A stretch of DNA of 64,000 bases from Leifsonia sp. Root227 (GTDB lineage: Bacteria; Actinomycetota; Actinomycetes; Actinomycetales; Microbacteriaceae), in NCBI RefSeq assembly GCF_001428745.1, contig NZ_LMIO01000002.1, forward strand, positions 1 to 64,000, in the 5' to 3' direction. Within the stretch, counting starts at the first letter, position 1, and each line of letters opens with the position of its first letter. Made by a program: the position numbers and the translations under genes. Below the pieces are notes generated by a model, which searched no databases, was not told the DNA's origin, and was given only the letters and a program-made list of their open reading frames with translations. This document shows, piece after piece, positions 25,537-34,302 of this stretch.

Positions 25537-26634
25537 CTACTTGTCCGCGAAATGCCTGACGGTGTCGCGGATGTGTGCGGCGTGTGCATAGATCTCGTCG
25601 AGCGAACCGAGCTCGTGCCTCGTTTCGTTCTTCTCCTCGTCGAACAACCCGATGTACTTCTTCGCCTTGCCGTTGAAGTGGAGACGTGCGATCGGCTTGC
25701 GGTTGTTGTCGTCGAGGAGGATCGCGAAGTACGACTTCGAGTCCCGGTGCACGACCCGCTGTGGCTTGACCTCGCTGCACGCGATCGCCTTGACGATCTG
25801 ATAGCCCTCGAGCTCTTCGAGCGTCGTCTCGATCTCGGTGTCGCGGTCGAGGTCGTCATGAGCGGGCGGTTGGCTCGTGACTGCATCGTCTGGTGCTGGC
25901 TCGATGGGCGCGTAGTTCGATCCGCCGAGCGCCGTCTTGAGGCGCTCATTGACCTGATCGTTGAGGAACTGTTTCGTCGCCTTGGCCACGAGGGGTGCGA
26001 ACTGCTCGCGCACGCGTTGAGTGATCGAACCGTCGTACACGCGGCCGATGAAGAAGCGTGTCCAGTCGTCGTCCGGCTCGCGGAACTGCGATGCCAGCGC
26101 GCGCTTGATCTGCCCGATGTACTTGAGCTCTCCGGCTGCATTGATGATCGAGTCGAGGTCGAAGGCGTCCTTGGTCAGCTTGCGCAGCTCCGGGATGAGC
26201 GTCTCGTCTACGTCGAGGAGGTCGAGGACCAGGAAGGGCTTCGCATCCATCCGGTTGGGAGCGTCGAGGTCGGTGTAGAAGTGATAGGTCTCGCCGTTGG
26301 TGAGAACCGCGATGCGCGCATTCGTCACCGCGAAGTAGCGGTACAACTGCGATGCGTTCTCGATCTTGAGGCTCTCATTCGACTTCTTGCACTCGATGAG
26401 CATCTGCACTTCGCCATCCCGCATGATGGCGTAGTCGATCTTCTCGCCCTTCTTGATCCCGACGTCCGCGGTGAATTCCGGCACGACCTCGAGAGGGTTG
26501 AACACGTCGTAGCCGAGCACGTTCGAGATGAACGGCATGATGAATGCGTTCTTGGTGGCCTCTTCGGTCTGGATCGCGTCGCGCTGGTTCTTCACCTTGA
26601 GCGCCAGCGCGGCCAGAACTTCAGCGAAATCCAT
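25537..26634 (-). CDS. Orphan HsdR-N-type (PD-(D/E)xK) nuclease-like protein
   Basis: A 365-residue protein matching the type I restriction R-subunit N-terminal family (HSDR_N_2, COG4748). The motif DYAIMRDGEVQMLIECKK (about 67-84) supplies the D...E-x-K nuclease core. There is no helicase domain and no hsdM or hsdS gene nearby. The C-terminal half has a strand-rich segment (SYFAILLDDNNRKPIARLHF) common to stand-alone members. By eye its G+C is clearly below its neighbours', suggesting horizontal transfer. A role in DNA defence is inferred from the fold only. Start ATG 26634 with GGAGGAACC upstream. Confidence 0.8.
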   Translation of the reverse strand: MDFAEVLAALALKVKNQRDAIQTEEATKNAFIMPFISNVLGYDVFNPLEVVPEFTADVGIKKGEKIDYAIMRDGEVQMLIECKKSNESLKIENASQLYRYFAVTNARIAVLTNGETYHFYTDLDAPNRMDAKPFLVLDLLDVDETLIPELRKLTKDAFDLDSIINAAGELKYIGQIKRALASQFREPDDDWTRFFIGRVYDGSITQRVREQFAPLVAKATKQFLNDQVNERLKTALGGSNYAPIEPAPDDAVTSQPPAHDDLDRDTEIETTLEELEGYQIVKAIACSEVKPQRVVHRDSKSYFAILLDDNNRKPIARLHFNGKAKKYIGLFDEEKNETRHELGSLDEIYAHAAHIRDTVRHFADK

Positions 26635-26761
26635 GGTTCCTCCGTCTGTAAAGTCACTCAGAGGCTAGCGAGTCGCCGAATCGAAACGGGCTGTCACGGC
26701 CCGAACCACACTCGAACTGGGGACAAAATCGGACGACCGGTTCACACTGCTTGATCGAAAA

Positions 26762-26773
26762 CTGCGATCGCAG
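26762..26773. promoter_or_regulatory. 12-bp palindrome in the nuclease/PBP divergent gap
   Basis: CTGCGATCGCAG is a perfect palindrome in the 245-bp gap (26635-26879) between the divergent nuclease and PBP genes. Nothing else in this gap is recognised: no RNA gene, no clear promoter boxes. Operator function is a guess. Confidence 0.25.
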
Positions 26774-26879
26774 GACGCGCAGCCAACCTGAGTGCCGCGC
26801 ATCCCGTGTCTGTGAGGAACGACAGCATTCGGCAGCACGCGTCAGAGGTTTCTTAGTGTTCCGGTGGAACGCTGGACCG

Positions 26880-29498
26880 ATGCCTACCCGACCGCCGCTC
26901 CGTGACCGCCCGCGGTTCGCCGCATTCTCGCGACGTTTCGACCCGCTGCGGCGCTACGAGATCCGGCCTGCCCGGTCTCGCGCGGGGCTGATCATGCAGT
27001 TCGGGGTCGTCGCGCTCATCGCAGCGGTGCTGACATCGGCGTTCGTCCTTCCCGGTTTCCTGGGAGTCGGCCAAGCGGCGGCGGCCGCGTCGAACGCGTT
27101 CGAAGCGCTGCCGTCGAACCTCGAGATCCAGCCGTTCGCGCAGAACACCACCGTCTTCGCCAAGAAGGGCGGCGTGGATGTTCCGATTGCGTCGTTCTAC
27201 GCGCAGAACAGGCAGGACGTCGGCTGGAACGACGTGGCACAGACCGTCAAGGACGCCACCGTCGCCGCCGAAGATCCCCGCTTCTATCAGGAGGGCGCCG
27301 TCGACCTGCTCGGCACCGTCCGCGGTGCGCTCTCGACCGTGAGCGGCAGCTCCGTGCAGGGTGGCTCGTCGATCACCCAGCAGTATGTGAAGAACGTCGA
27401 GGTCGAGCGCTGCGACGCGCTCACCGACGAGAAGAAGCTCAAGGCCTGCTATGCCGACGCCGCCGGTGTCACCCTGCAGCGCAAGGTGCAGGAGATGCGA
27501 TACGCAGTCGGGCTGGAGAAGAAGTACTCCAAGCAGCAGATCCTGCTCGGCTACCTCAACGTCGTCGGATTCGGCGGCACCGTCTACGGCATCCAGGCCG
27601 CGGCGCACTACTACTTCAACACCACGGCAGCGCAGCTCACCCTTCCGCAGGCCGCGACGCTCACCGCCATTTTGAACAACCCGGCCAACCTGCGCATCGA
27701 CGAGCCGGACAACAAGGACAACGGCGCAGCGAACGGGTACAAGGCCACCAAGGAACGGCGCGACTACGTGCTCGACCGCATGGAGATCAACCACAAGATC
27801 ACCGCAGCGGAGCGGGATGCGGCCAAGAAGACGCCCATTCAGCCGACCATCACGCCGACGACCTCCGGATGCGCGTCCGCCTCCCAGTACAACGCCGCGT
27901 TCTTCTGCGACTACGTGCGGGATGTGGTGCTCAACGACCCGGCGTACGGCGCGACCGCCGACGACCGCTGGGCGACGCTCAACCGCGGCGGCCTCAAGAT
28001 CTACACCACCCTCAACCTCGACCTGCAGGCGGTGGCGCAGCAGTCGCTGAGCTCGTACATCCCGCCGTCGATGGCGGGGATCGACCTCGGCGCATCCAAC
28101 GTCTCGATGGAGCTCGGCACGGGCAGGATCGTGACGATGGTCGAGAACAGGGCGTTCAACAACACCGATCAGCCGATCGACGGCACGACGGCGGTGAACT
28201 ACAACACCGACGAGGCGTACGGAGGGTCCCAGGGCTTCCAGACCGGGTCCACGTTCAAGGCGTTCGACCTGGCCGCGTGGCTTGAAGCGGGCAACAGCCT
28301 GTACGACACGATCAACGCGTCGCAGCACGACTTCCCGACGTCCGACTTCACCAACAGCTGCGCCGACATCAACGGGCCGGACTGGCCCGTCACCAACGAC
28401 GAAGGCTCGGCGAGCAGGCTCTCCGTGATGGCCGCGACGGCCGAATCGGTGAACACCGCGTTCGCCAAGATGGGCACCCAGATCGACCTGTGCTCGATCC
28501 TGAACGCCGCGAAGGCGCTGGGCGTGCATCCTGCGTCGTCGAGCAACCCGCTGACCTCTGTTCCGTCGATGATCCTCGGCGTCAACTACCTGTCTCCGCT
28601 GACGATGGCCACCGCATACGCAGGCATCGCCAACAACGGCGTGGTCTGCACGCCGGTCGCGATCGACAAGGTGGTGAACGCGGACGGCTCGGCGCACAAG
28701 GTCAGCCCGACCACCTGCACGCAGGGCCTCCAGCCGAACATCGCCGCCGGGGTGACGTATGCGCTGCAGGGCGTGATGCGCGGCGGAGGAACGGCCGAGA
28801 GCGCCAACCCGTACGACGGGACGCCCATCATGGGCAAGACGGGCACGACGGACGACTCGCTGCAGAACTGGCTCGTCACCTCCACCAGCAAGGTGTCGAC
28901 GGCCACCTGGGTCGGCAACGTGTCCGGCTCGACGCCGCTGCGCAGCCTCGACTTCGACGGGATCGGCGGCGGCGACGTGAAGTTCTCGATCGCGAAGCCG
29001 ATCCTCAGCGCCATCGACGGCCTCTACGGCGGCAGCGCGTTCACCAAGCCGACCAACGCCGTGCTCTACGGCGACCAGGTGACCATCCCCGATGTGTCTG
29101 GCAAGACCCCGCAGGAAGCCCAGACCCTCCTGCAGGGGCTCGGGCTGGACGCGACGATCGACAGCACGCCTGTGGACTCGTCGCAGCCGGCCGGCACCGC
29201 CGCAGGCACTGACCCTGCGGCGGGGACCTCCGCCAACAAGGGCAGCTCGGTGACGGTGCAGGTCAGCAACGGGCAGTCGGCGAGCATCCCGGGCGGCCTG
29301 ATCGGCAAGACGGAGAGCGAGGCGAAAGCAGCGCTGACCGCCGCAGGGTTCACGAACGTGACCGTGAAGAAACCGGACTCCGGCGGGAACGGGAACGGGA
29401 ACGGGAAGTCGGACGCCGATCTGCGCGTGACCGCCGTCGATCCTGCGGAGGGTTCAGCGGCCTCGAAGAGCCAGACGGTCACCATCACGCTCGGCTGA
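26880..29498 (+). CDS. Bifunctional class A penicillin-binding protein with PASTA domains
   Basis: An 872-residue peptidoglycan synthase. A cytoplasmic basic N-terminus and one TM helix (about 36-60) come first. The GT51 glycosyltransferase domain contains EDPRFYQEG with catalytic Glu131 and GGSSITQQYVKN. The transpeptidase has S-x-x-K STFK at 457-460, an SVN motif and KTGT at 653-656. Two PASTA repeats close the protein (about 735-800 and 805-872), with a Gly-Asn-rich insert near the end. It resembles mycobacterial PonA-type enzymes, polymerising and cross-linking glycan on the outer face of the membrane. ATG 26880 directly precedes the basic head; the Shine-Dalgarno is weak. Confidence 0.93.
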   Translation: MPTRPPLRDRPRFAAFSRRFDPLRRYEIRPARSRAGLIMQFGVVALIAAVLTSAFVLPGFLGVGQAAAAASNAFEALPSNLEIQPFAQNTTVFAKKGGVDVPIASFYAQNRQDVGWNDVAQTVKDATVAAEDPRFYQEGAVDLLGTVRGALSTVSGSSVQGGSSITQQYVKNVEVERCDALTDEKKLKACYADAAGVTLQRKVQEMRYAVGLEKKYSKQQILLGYLNVVGFGGTVYGIQAAAHYYFNTTAAQLTLPQAATLTAILNNPANLRIDEPDNKDNGAANGYKATKERRDYVLDRMEINHKITAAERDAAKKTPIQPTITPTTSGCASASQYNAAFFCDYVRDVVLNDPAYGATADDRWATLNRGGLKIYTTLNLDLQAVAQQSLSSYIPPSMAGIDLGASNVSMELGTGRIVTMVENRAFNNTDQPIDGTTAVNYNTDEAYGGSQGFQTGSTFKAFDLAAWLEAGNSLYDTINASQHDFPTSDFTNSCADINGPDWPVTNDEGSASRLSVMAATAESVNTAFAKMGTQIDLCSILNAAKALGVHPASSSNPLTSVPSMILGVNYLSPLTMATAYAGIANNGVVCTPVAIDKVVNADGSAHKVSPTTCTQGLQPNIAAGVTYALQGVMRGGGTAESANPYDGTPIMGKTGTTDDSLQNWLVTSTSKVSTATWVGNVSGSTPLRSLDFDGIGGGDVKFSIAKPILSAIDGLYGGSAFTKPTNAVLYGDQVTIPDVSGKTPQEAQTLLQGLGLDATIDSTPVDSSQPAGTAAGTDPAAGTSANKGSSVTVQVSNGQSASIPGGLIGKTESEAKAALTAAGFTNVTVKKPDSGGNGNGNGKSDADLRVTAVDPAEGSAASKSQTVTITLG

Positions 29499-29530
29499 GC
29501 AGGCAGCGCCCTGAGCCGGAACGCCGCCCG

Positions 29531-29776
29531 GTGACGCACAATGGAAGGATGCAGGCCGGGAGCGGGGGAGCGAGCGCGACATGCCCGTCGTGCGGCGCCG
29601 AGGCGAACGCCGTGCGCAACCCGTACTACGGAGCGGGGCTCGCCGTGCACGAGCTGATCGTCGAGTGCCCGCAGTGCGGGGTCGGCTTCCTCGACACAGT
29701 GACGGCTGCCCCCGACGCCGCGCCGCGCAGGCGACGCGGCCTCTGGGAGATGCTCAGGACGCTGTTCGGGCGCTAG
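29531..29776 (+). CDS. Small zinc-ribbon protein
   Basis: 81 residues. Two CxxC pairs (Cys18/21 and Cys46/49) define a zinc ribbon; the C-terminus is basic (PRRRRGLWEMLRTLFGR). No precise family is recognised. GTG 29531 or ATG 29549 may start it; the ATG has GGAAGG directly next to it, too close for a normal Shine-Dalgarno. It lies 32 bp after the PBP gene, and its stop overlaps the convergent DUF1611 stop. Confidence 0.6.
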   Translation: MTHNGRMQAGSGGASATCPSCGAEANAVRNPYYGAGLAVHELIVECPQCGVGFLDTVTAAPDAAPRRRRGLWEMLRTLFGR

Positions 29777-30903
29777 TGCGTGGCGCCGGGCGTCGCGGCG
29801 GCGGCCGCGGAGGCGGGGCTGGTGTGCTCCAGCTCGGGGAACGCCGTCAGCACCATGTCGACCAGCGCGTCCAGCGGGCGGGAGAGCGGGTCCGTCGCGG
29901 GAAGGCCGAGCTCGAGCTCGTGGGCGTCGATGGCCGCGGTGACCTCGGCGTCCGTCATGTTCTCGTGGTTGATCGTGATGCCGATGACGCGCGTGGCGGC
30001 GAACGACTCGATGAGCCGGATCTCCTGCGCTGCGGACGGCACGGGCATCATCGGGAAGTCGTCGAGCATGACGCGCGCCGGCGCGTGCTGCAGGATGACC
30101 GCATCCGGTCGGCTGCCGCGCAGGATGTACGCGCTCGTCAGATAGGCCGGGTGGCTGAGCGCGCCCTGGCCCTCGACGACGATGACGTCCGGCTGCTCGT
30201 TCTCGAACGCCGCGACGACCTCGTTCTCGACCTCTCCGGAGAGGAACTGCGGAACGCTCGCATCCAGCGCGACCGCATACCTGGCGCCCTGGATGAGGGC
30301 GGTCTGGCCGGTGCCGACCATCACGGCCCTGATGCCGCGAGCGTTCAGCGCCTGCACCAGCAGGGTGCTCGTGGTGCGCTTGCCGACCGCGCCGTCCGTG
30401 CCGAGGACGGCGATGCGCGGGCAGGTGACGTCGAAGATCCGGCCGGAGAACAGGTGCATCTCGCTCTTCGGCTTCGGACGGCGGACGTCCTCGATGGTGA
30501 CGCCGGCGAGCAGAGCGGCGGCAGCGAACTCCGGCTCGTCGTCGAGGAACTCGTGCAGGCCGTTGACGAGGTTCATGCCGCGGGACATGCCGTCGAGGAG
30601 GGCGGTGCGGTGACCGGCGGAGAGCATCCCGTCTGCCGGAGCCATGCCGACGATCAGGGTGCCCGGCACGAATCCGGCGTGAGCGATCGCCTCGGCGATC
30701 GAGCCGAGCACCGGGATGCCATTGGCCGCGCCGTCGAGCACGAGGCCGGAGTCCTCTCCGGCGTGACGGCTGTCGACAACGCTGAGGATCCGGTAGCGCT
30801 CCGAGTGCCGGACGAGTCCGTTCGCGGTCTTGCCGTCCTGCTCGGCGAACAGGCCTTCGCAGTAGACGACGGCGGACGTGGGAGCAGGGAGGGACGCGGG
30901 CAT
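29773..30903 (-). CDS. DUF1611 protein (DgcN-like P-loop N-acetyltransferase family)
   Basis: A 376-residue soluble protein. The N-terminal half is the Rossmann-like DUF1611_N domain; the C-terminal half has a P-loop GTDGAVGKRT (168-177) and DVIVVEGQGALSHPAY. In Pseudoalteromonas-type systems DgcN acetylates D-glutamate; that is family knowledge and the substrate here is untested. The usual partner dgcA (an epimerase/racemase) is not adjacent. ATG 30903 has GAGGAG 7 bases upstream, but that Shine-Dalgarno lies inside a perfect hairpin in a structured leader. It lies downstream of the HD-domain gene on the same strand. Confidence 0.83.
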   Translation of the reverse strand: MPASLPAPTSAVVYCEGLFAEQDGKTANGLVRHSERYRILSVVDSRHAGEDSGLVLDGAANGIPVLGSIAEAIAHAGFVPGTLIVGMAPADGMLSAGHRTALLDGMSRGMNLVNGLHEFLDDEPEFAAAALLAGVTIEDVRRPKPKSEMHLFSGRIFDVTCPRIAVLGTDGAVGKRTTSTLLVQALNARGIRAVMVGTGQTALIQGARYAVALDASVPQFLSGEVENEVVAAFENEQPDVIVVEGQGALSHPAYLTSAYILRGSRPDAVILQHAPARVMLDDFPMMPVPSAAQEIRLIESFAATRVIGITINHENMTDAEVTAAIDAHELELGLPATDPLSRPLDALVDMVLTAFPELEHTSPASAAAAATPGATH

Positions 30904-30910
30904 GGGAATG

Positions 30911-31018
30911 CTCCTCTGATAGCACAGAGGAGGCGACGGGTTCGAGGCGGAGCCGCAATCGGCTCGACGTTCACGAGGCGTCTTCCCTGAAAACCGGCTC
31001 GGTGCCGGTGTGCGAACC
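30911..31018 (-). promoter_or_regulatory. Structured leader RNA with sequestered Shine-Dalgarno
   Basis: Read on the minus strand, GGTTCG (31018-31013) can pair with CGAACC (30944-30939), enclosing three hairpins. These are ACCGGC/GCCGGT (31009-30993), GACG/CGTC (30982-30966, weak) and GAGCCG/CGGCTC (30965-30950, loop ATTG). After the junction, CTCCTCTG (30932-30925) pairs perfectly with CAGAGGAG (30918-30911), which contains the Shine-Dalgarno of the DUF1611 gene. The layout, a closed multi-helix junction followed by an SD-masking hairpin, is that of a translational riboswitch. No known class was matched. Confidence 0.45.
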
Positions 31019-31041
31019 ATAGCAGCCCAGGCTGATGGACC

Positions 31042-31656
31042 TTACGGGCGCGGTCCGCGGGACTCGAGAGGGTTGGCCGCGAGCTTGCGCTCGACGCCGT
31101 TGGCGACGATGCGAGCGGCCTGCGTCGTCGGCTTGCGGGCAGCCTGGTCGGTCACGCAGGCGCCGAACTCCGCAGCCAGAGTGAGCCGGGGATACACGGC
31201 GAGCACCTCCTCCTGGAACGCGAGCGGGAGGTCGTCCGCGCGGAAGCCGGAGATGTCGAGTCCTGTGGCGATCTCGAGCAGGTTGCCCTCCACATCCAGC
31301 GCGGGGTCGACGGACGGCCAGTTGTGGCGCACGATCACGTCGTGCACGCGCTGCCGCCGCTCGGCGGGCCAGCCAGCGCCCGCGGTGAGCGCTGCGGCGA
31401 CGTGGCCGCCGGCGTCCTCGTAGCTGAGCGTGACGTTGTCGAACTCCTCGACCAGCCCGAGATCGTGCAGCAGTGCGGCGACGTAGAGGAGTTCGCGGTC
31501 GGCATCGTCCCTGCCGTCCAGCTCGGCGAAGCCGACGGCCCACAGCCACGACCGGATGCAGTGGTTCAGCATGGCGGGCGACTGGCGCTCAGCGGAGAAC
31601 TCGTATGCGGCGCGGGCGGCCTGGGTGGTCGGCGGGGTGATGTCGGCGAGGTGCAT
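31042..31656 (-). CDS. HD-domain hydrolase (cyanamide-hydratase-like)
   Basis: A 204-residue soluble protein of the HD metal-dependent hydrolase family. LNHCIRSWLWA gives the first His and ALLHDLGLV the HD pair; VIVRHNW and GNLLEIATGLDISG follow. This layout is that of the cyanamide hydratase/Ddi2-like subgroup, some of which hydrate nitriles such as cyanamide to urea; the substrate here is unknown. It sits 37 bp downstream of the alcohol dehydrogenase on the same strand, so it may belong to the hydantoin-type operon. Confidence 0.78.
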   Translation of the reverse strand: MHLADITPPTTQAARAAYEFSAERQSPAMLNHCIRSWLWAVGFAELDGRDDADRELLYVAALLHDLGLVEEFDNVTLSYEDAGGHVAAALTAGAGWPAERRQRVHDVIVRHNWPSVDPALDVEGNLLEIATGLDISGFRADDLPLAFQEEVLAVYPRLTLAAEFGACVTDQAARKPTTQAARIVANGVERKLAANPLESRGPRP

Positions 31657-31693
31657 ACCGACATCATGCCGCGTCCGGGGGGACGGCGCTGCC

Positions 31694-32725
31694 TCAGGCG
31701 GGATGCACGACGGTGATCCCCGTCGGCGACGCCGTGTCTGCCTGTGGAAGCATGGTCGCGCCGGTCTCCAGGGTGACAGCGCCGGCCAAAAGGTCCTGCG
31801 GGCGGAGGGCTCCGGTGGCGACGAGATCGAGCATCCCCGGATAGTCGGCGGCGGACATCCCGTGGCTGCCGAGGATGTCGAGTTCCCAGGCGATGACGCG
31901 GTCGAGGGGGAGAGTGGGGAGCTGGTCGGCGGACAACAGGCCGACTTGCACGTGGCGGCCGCGGCGGCGCAACGACAGGATGGCATCCGCGCTCGTGGAG
32001 GCTGCGCCGACCGCGTCGATGCTCACGTGCGCTCCGCCTCCGGTGAGTTCGGCGATGGCGGCCGGAGCGGAATCACCGGCTGCGACGACGTGCTCTGCCC
32101 CGAGGCTCGCCGCCAGGGCGAGGGCGGCGGGGGTGCGGTCGACGGCGATCACCCTGGCGCCGATGGCCGCGGCGATCATCACGGCGCTCAGGCCGACGCC
32201 GCCTGCGCCGTAGACGGCCACCCACTCGCCTCCGCGCACGGCCGCGCGCGAGCGCACCGCCCGATAGGCGGTGGCGAAGCGGCAGCCGAGGCTCGCGGCC
32301 GCGTCGTCGTCCAGCGCATCGGGCACGGCGACCAGGTTGAGGTCGGCGGCACGAACCGCCACCAGTTCGGCGTGCGAGCCCCAGTGGGTGAAACCGGGCT
32401 GGGTCTGGTCGGGGCAGACCTGCGCCTGCCCGCTGCGGCACCACTCGCAGACGCCGCAGCCGTTGACAAACGGCGTCGTCACCCTGTCGCCGACGCGCCA
32501 GCCCGTCACGCCCTCTCCGACCGAGGCGACGGTGCCTGCGAACTCGTGGCCTGGCACGTGCGGCAGGTGCACGGAGTCGTCGTGGCCCGCCCAGGCGTGC
32601 CAGTCGCTGCGGCAGAGACCGGATGCGCCGACTCTGACGATCGCGCCGCCGGGAGGGGCGACGGGGTCGGGGACCTCGCGCACCTCGATGGGGCCGCGGA
32701 AACGGTCGTAGGTCATGGCTCTCAC
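31694..32725 (-). CDS. Zinc-dependent alcohol dehydrogenase (MDR family)
   Basis: A 343-residue enzyme. Catalytic zinc ligands are in GLCRSD and PGHEFAG; the structural zinc cysteines are in GCGVCEWCRSGQAQVC. The Rossmann motif is GAGGVGLSAV, with NAD preference suggested by VIAVDRT. GTG 32725 is chosen because it overlaps the PucR stop as GTGA and has GAGGAG 9 bases upstream; ATG 32716 is less well placed. It is the last of the tightly coupled genes of the operon and probably oxidises an alcohol or reduces an aldehyde formed in that pathway. Confidence 0.9.
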   Translation of the reverse strand: MRAMTYDRFRGPIEVREVPDPVAPPGGAIVRVGASGLCRSDWHAWAGHDDSVHLPHVPGHEFAGTVASVGEGVTGWRVGDRVTTPFVNGCGVCEWCRSGQAQVCPDQTQPGFTHWGSHAELVAVRAADLNLVAVPDALDDDAAASLGCRFATAYRAVRSRAAVRGGEWVAVYGAGGVGLSAVMIAAAIGARVIAVDRTPAALALAASLGAEHVVAAGDSAPAAIAELTGGGAHVSIDAVGAASTSADAILSLRRRGRHVQVGLLSADQLPTLPLDRVIAWELDILGSHGMSAADYPGMLDLVATGALRPQDLLAGAVTLETGATMLPQADTASPTGITVVHPA

Positions 32726-34302
32726 GGGGTGGCTCCTCTGGGGTTGGCGCTCGTGCTGCTGGTGCTGCTGCCGGCGCTTTGCCTGACCGCCCGGCAGGCC
32801 AGGTGCACGGCCAGCCTGGTCTCCGGATCGGACAGGTCGAGCCCCAGGAGGTCCTGGGCGCGAGCGATGCGGGTGGAGACGGTGTTCCTGTGCAGGTCGA
32901 GGGCGTCGGCGGTCGCTGCGATGCCCGATTCGTGGTCGAGGTAGGAGGTCAGGGTCTCCAGCAGCTCTGGGGCTCGGGAGATGAGCGGGCCGAGCAGCGA
33001 CTGGGCTGCCGGCACGAACGTGTCGTTCTCCGTCCAGGAGAGCAGGAGCTGTTCCAGGCCGAGGGCGTCGATGCGCACGAACCAGCCGGTCGCCGACCGG
33101 CTCACCGCGATGCGGGCGGCGTCGGCAGCGCCGTCGATGGTGGTCGCCAGCCCCGTCGAACCGCTCTCCACGGAGCCGACGCCGGTGGCGACGTTGAAGG
33201 AGCGGCGGGCAGCGGTGTGCAGGGAGCGGAGGGCGGAGACCGCGGCATCGACCTGGCTTGGCGCCGGGGGAGCTGCGAAGCTCAGCCAGCCGGTCACGCC
33301 GCGACCGCTCGTCACGACGTGCGAGTCTGCTGGGACGGCGGCGAGCTCTCGCGTCACGAAGCGGAGCAGCTGGAAGGTGTCGACCCTGGTGCGCCCGACG
33401 ATGCGGAAGCCGAGGTGGTAGCCGGCCGTGCGCCAGCCGCGGTCGAGCATCCGCTGCTCGCGTTCCGCATCCCTGGTGTCGCGCTGTTCGAGGAAGTCGC
33501 GCAGCAGGTCGGCGGCCACGGCGGCGTCGTTGACGTCGGCGACCTCGTCGATCAGGATGCGCGCCGCAACGGCGGGCATGGCGACCTCTGCCGCGACAGC
33601 GAGCGCCGTCAACTGCACGGCGTTCAGGCCGGTGCCGAAGAACGCCAGCCGGAGTCCTGCTCGGCTCGGGCTGTCGACGTGCACAGATGCCGCAGAACCA
33701 TCGTCGACAGTCACCGTGTCCAGCCACGGGCCGAAGTCGATCGCGGCGTGCACCGCGGCAGGCAGCGTGCCTCCCGACTGGAGCAGCACGCCCTCCGCGT
33801 CGATCAGGGCGATCCCGTGGCCGACACTCGCCGACAGGTGCCGCAGCAGGTCGGCGAGGCCGACCGCGTGATACTCGATCGACTGCGCGACCCGGCGCAC
33901 GTAGCCGAGGGTCAGCGCATCCCGGCCTTCCAGCAGCAGCCAGCAGGCCTTCGCGAGCGCCATCGGGTCGTCGACGTGCAGCAGGGCGAGCCCCACGCGC
34001 TCGGCGAGCACGCGACTGCCGACGCCGAACAGGTCGGAGTTCGGCATCGCGAGCGCCAGGTAGCCGCGATCCCGGATGCGGCGGATCAACGCATCCTGCT
34101 GCCACGGCGCTGATGGCGGCTCCGTGGTGAGGATGGCGAGGTCGGCGTCCGCGCCGCCTGCCCCATCGGCAGGAAGCCCTGACTCGCCGGAGGCCACGAC
34201 GACGTCGTGCCAGACGGTGGCGGGATCGGCGGCGGCGACCGGGCGGAGGCCGCCGTTGGCCGGGTGAGCGAGCAGGGCGCTGAGGTCGATGGTCTGGCTC
34301 AT
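32722..34302 (-). CDS. PucR-family transcriptional regulator
   Basis: A 526-residue regulator. The N-terminal part (about 1-120) is a PucR-like sensing domain, the middle a GGDEF-like PucR domain, and the C-terminus (about 445-510) the HTH_30 helix-turn-helix (LLETLTSYLDHESGIAATAD...LHRNTVSTRIARAQDLLGLDL). PucR proteins control purine, ureide or amino-acid catabolism. It is coupled by 4-base overlaps to DUF917-3 upstream (ATGA) and the dehydrogenase downstream (GTGA), so it is made together with the enzymes. The twin palindromes at 40605-40647 are its most likely target. Confidence 0.88.
   Translation of the reverse strand: MSQTIDLSALLAHPANGGLRPVAAADPATVWHDVVVASGESGLPADGAGGADADLAILTTEPPSAPWQQDALIRRIRDRGYLALAMPNSDLFGVGSRVLAERVGLALLHVDDPMALAKACWLLLEGRDALTLGYVRRVAQSIEYHAVGLADLLRHLSASVGHGIALIDAEGVLLQSGGTLPAAVHAAIDFGPWLDTVTVDDGSAASVHVDSPSRAGLRLAFFGTGLNAVQLTALAVAAEVAMPAVAARILIDEVADVNDAAVAADLLRDFLEQRDTRDAEREQRMLDRGWRTAGYHLGFRIVGRTRVDTFQLLRFVTRELAAVPADSHVVTSGRGVTGWLSFAAPPAPSQVDAAVSALRSLHTAARRSFNVATGVGSVESGSTGLATTIDGAADAARIAVSRSATGWFVRIDALGLEQLLLSWTENDTFVPAAQSLLGPLISRAPELLETLTSYLDHESGIAATADALDLHRNTVSTRIARAQDLLGLDLSDPETRLAVHLACRAVRQSAGSSTSSTSANPRGATP

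Noticed and set aside
25537..26634. Complete type I restriction system
   Set aside because: Only the R-subunit N-terminal nuclease-like domain is present; no helicase part, hsdM or hsdS lies nearby.
30904..31018. Cobalamin riboswitch
   Set aside because: A CAGGGAAG stretch is reminiscent, but the conserved GGTG..AA..CC segment and the CCCGC-ACTG box are not found in the right order, so only an unassigned structured leader is reported.
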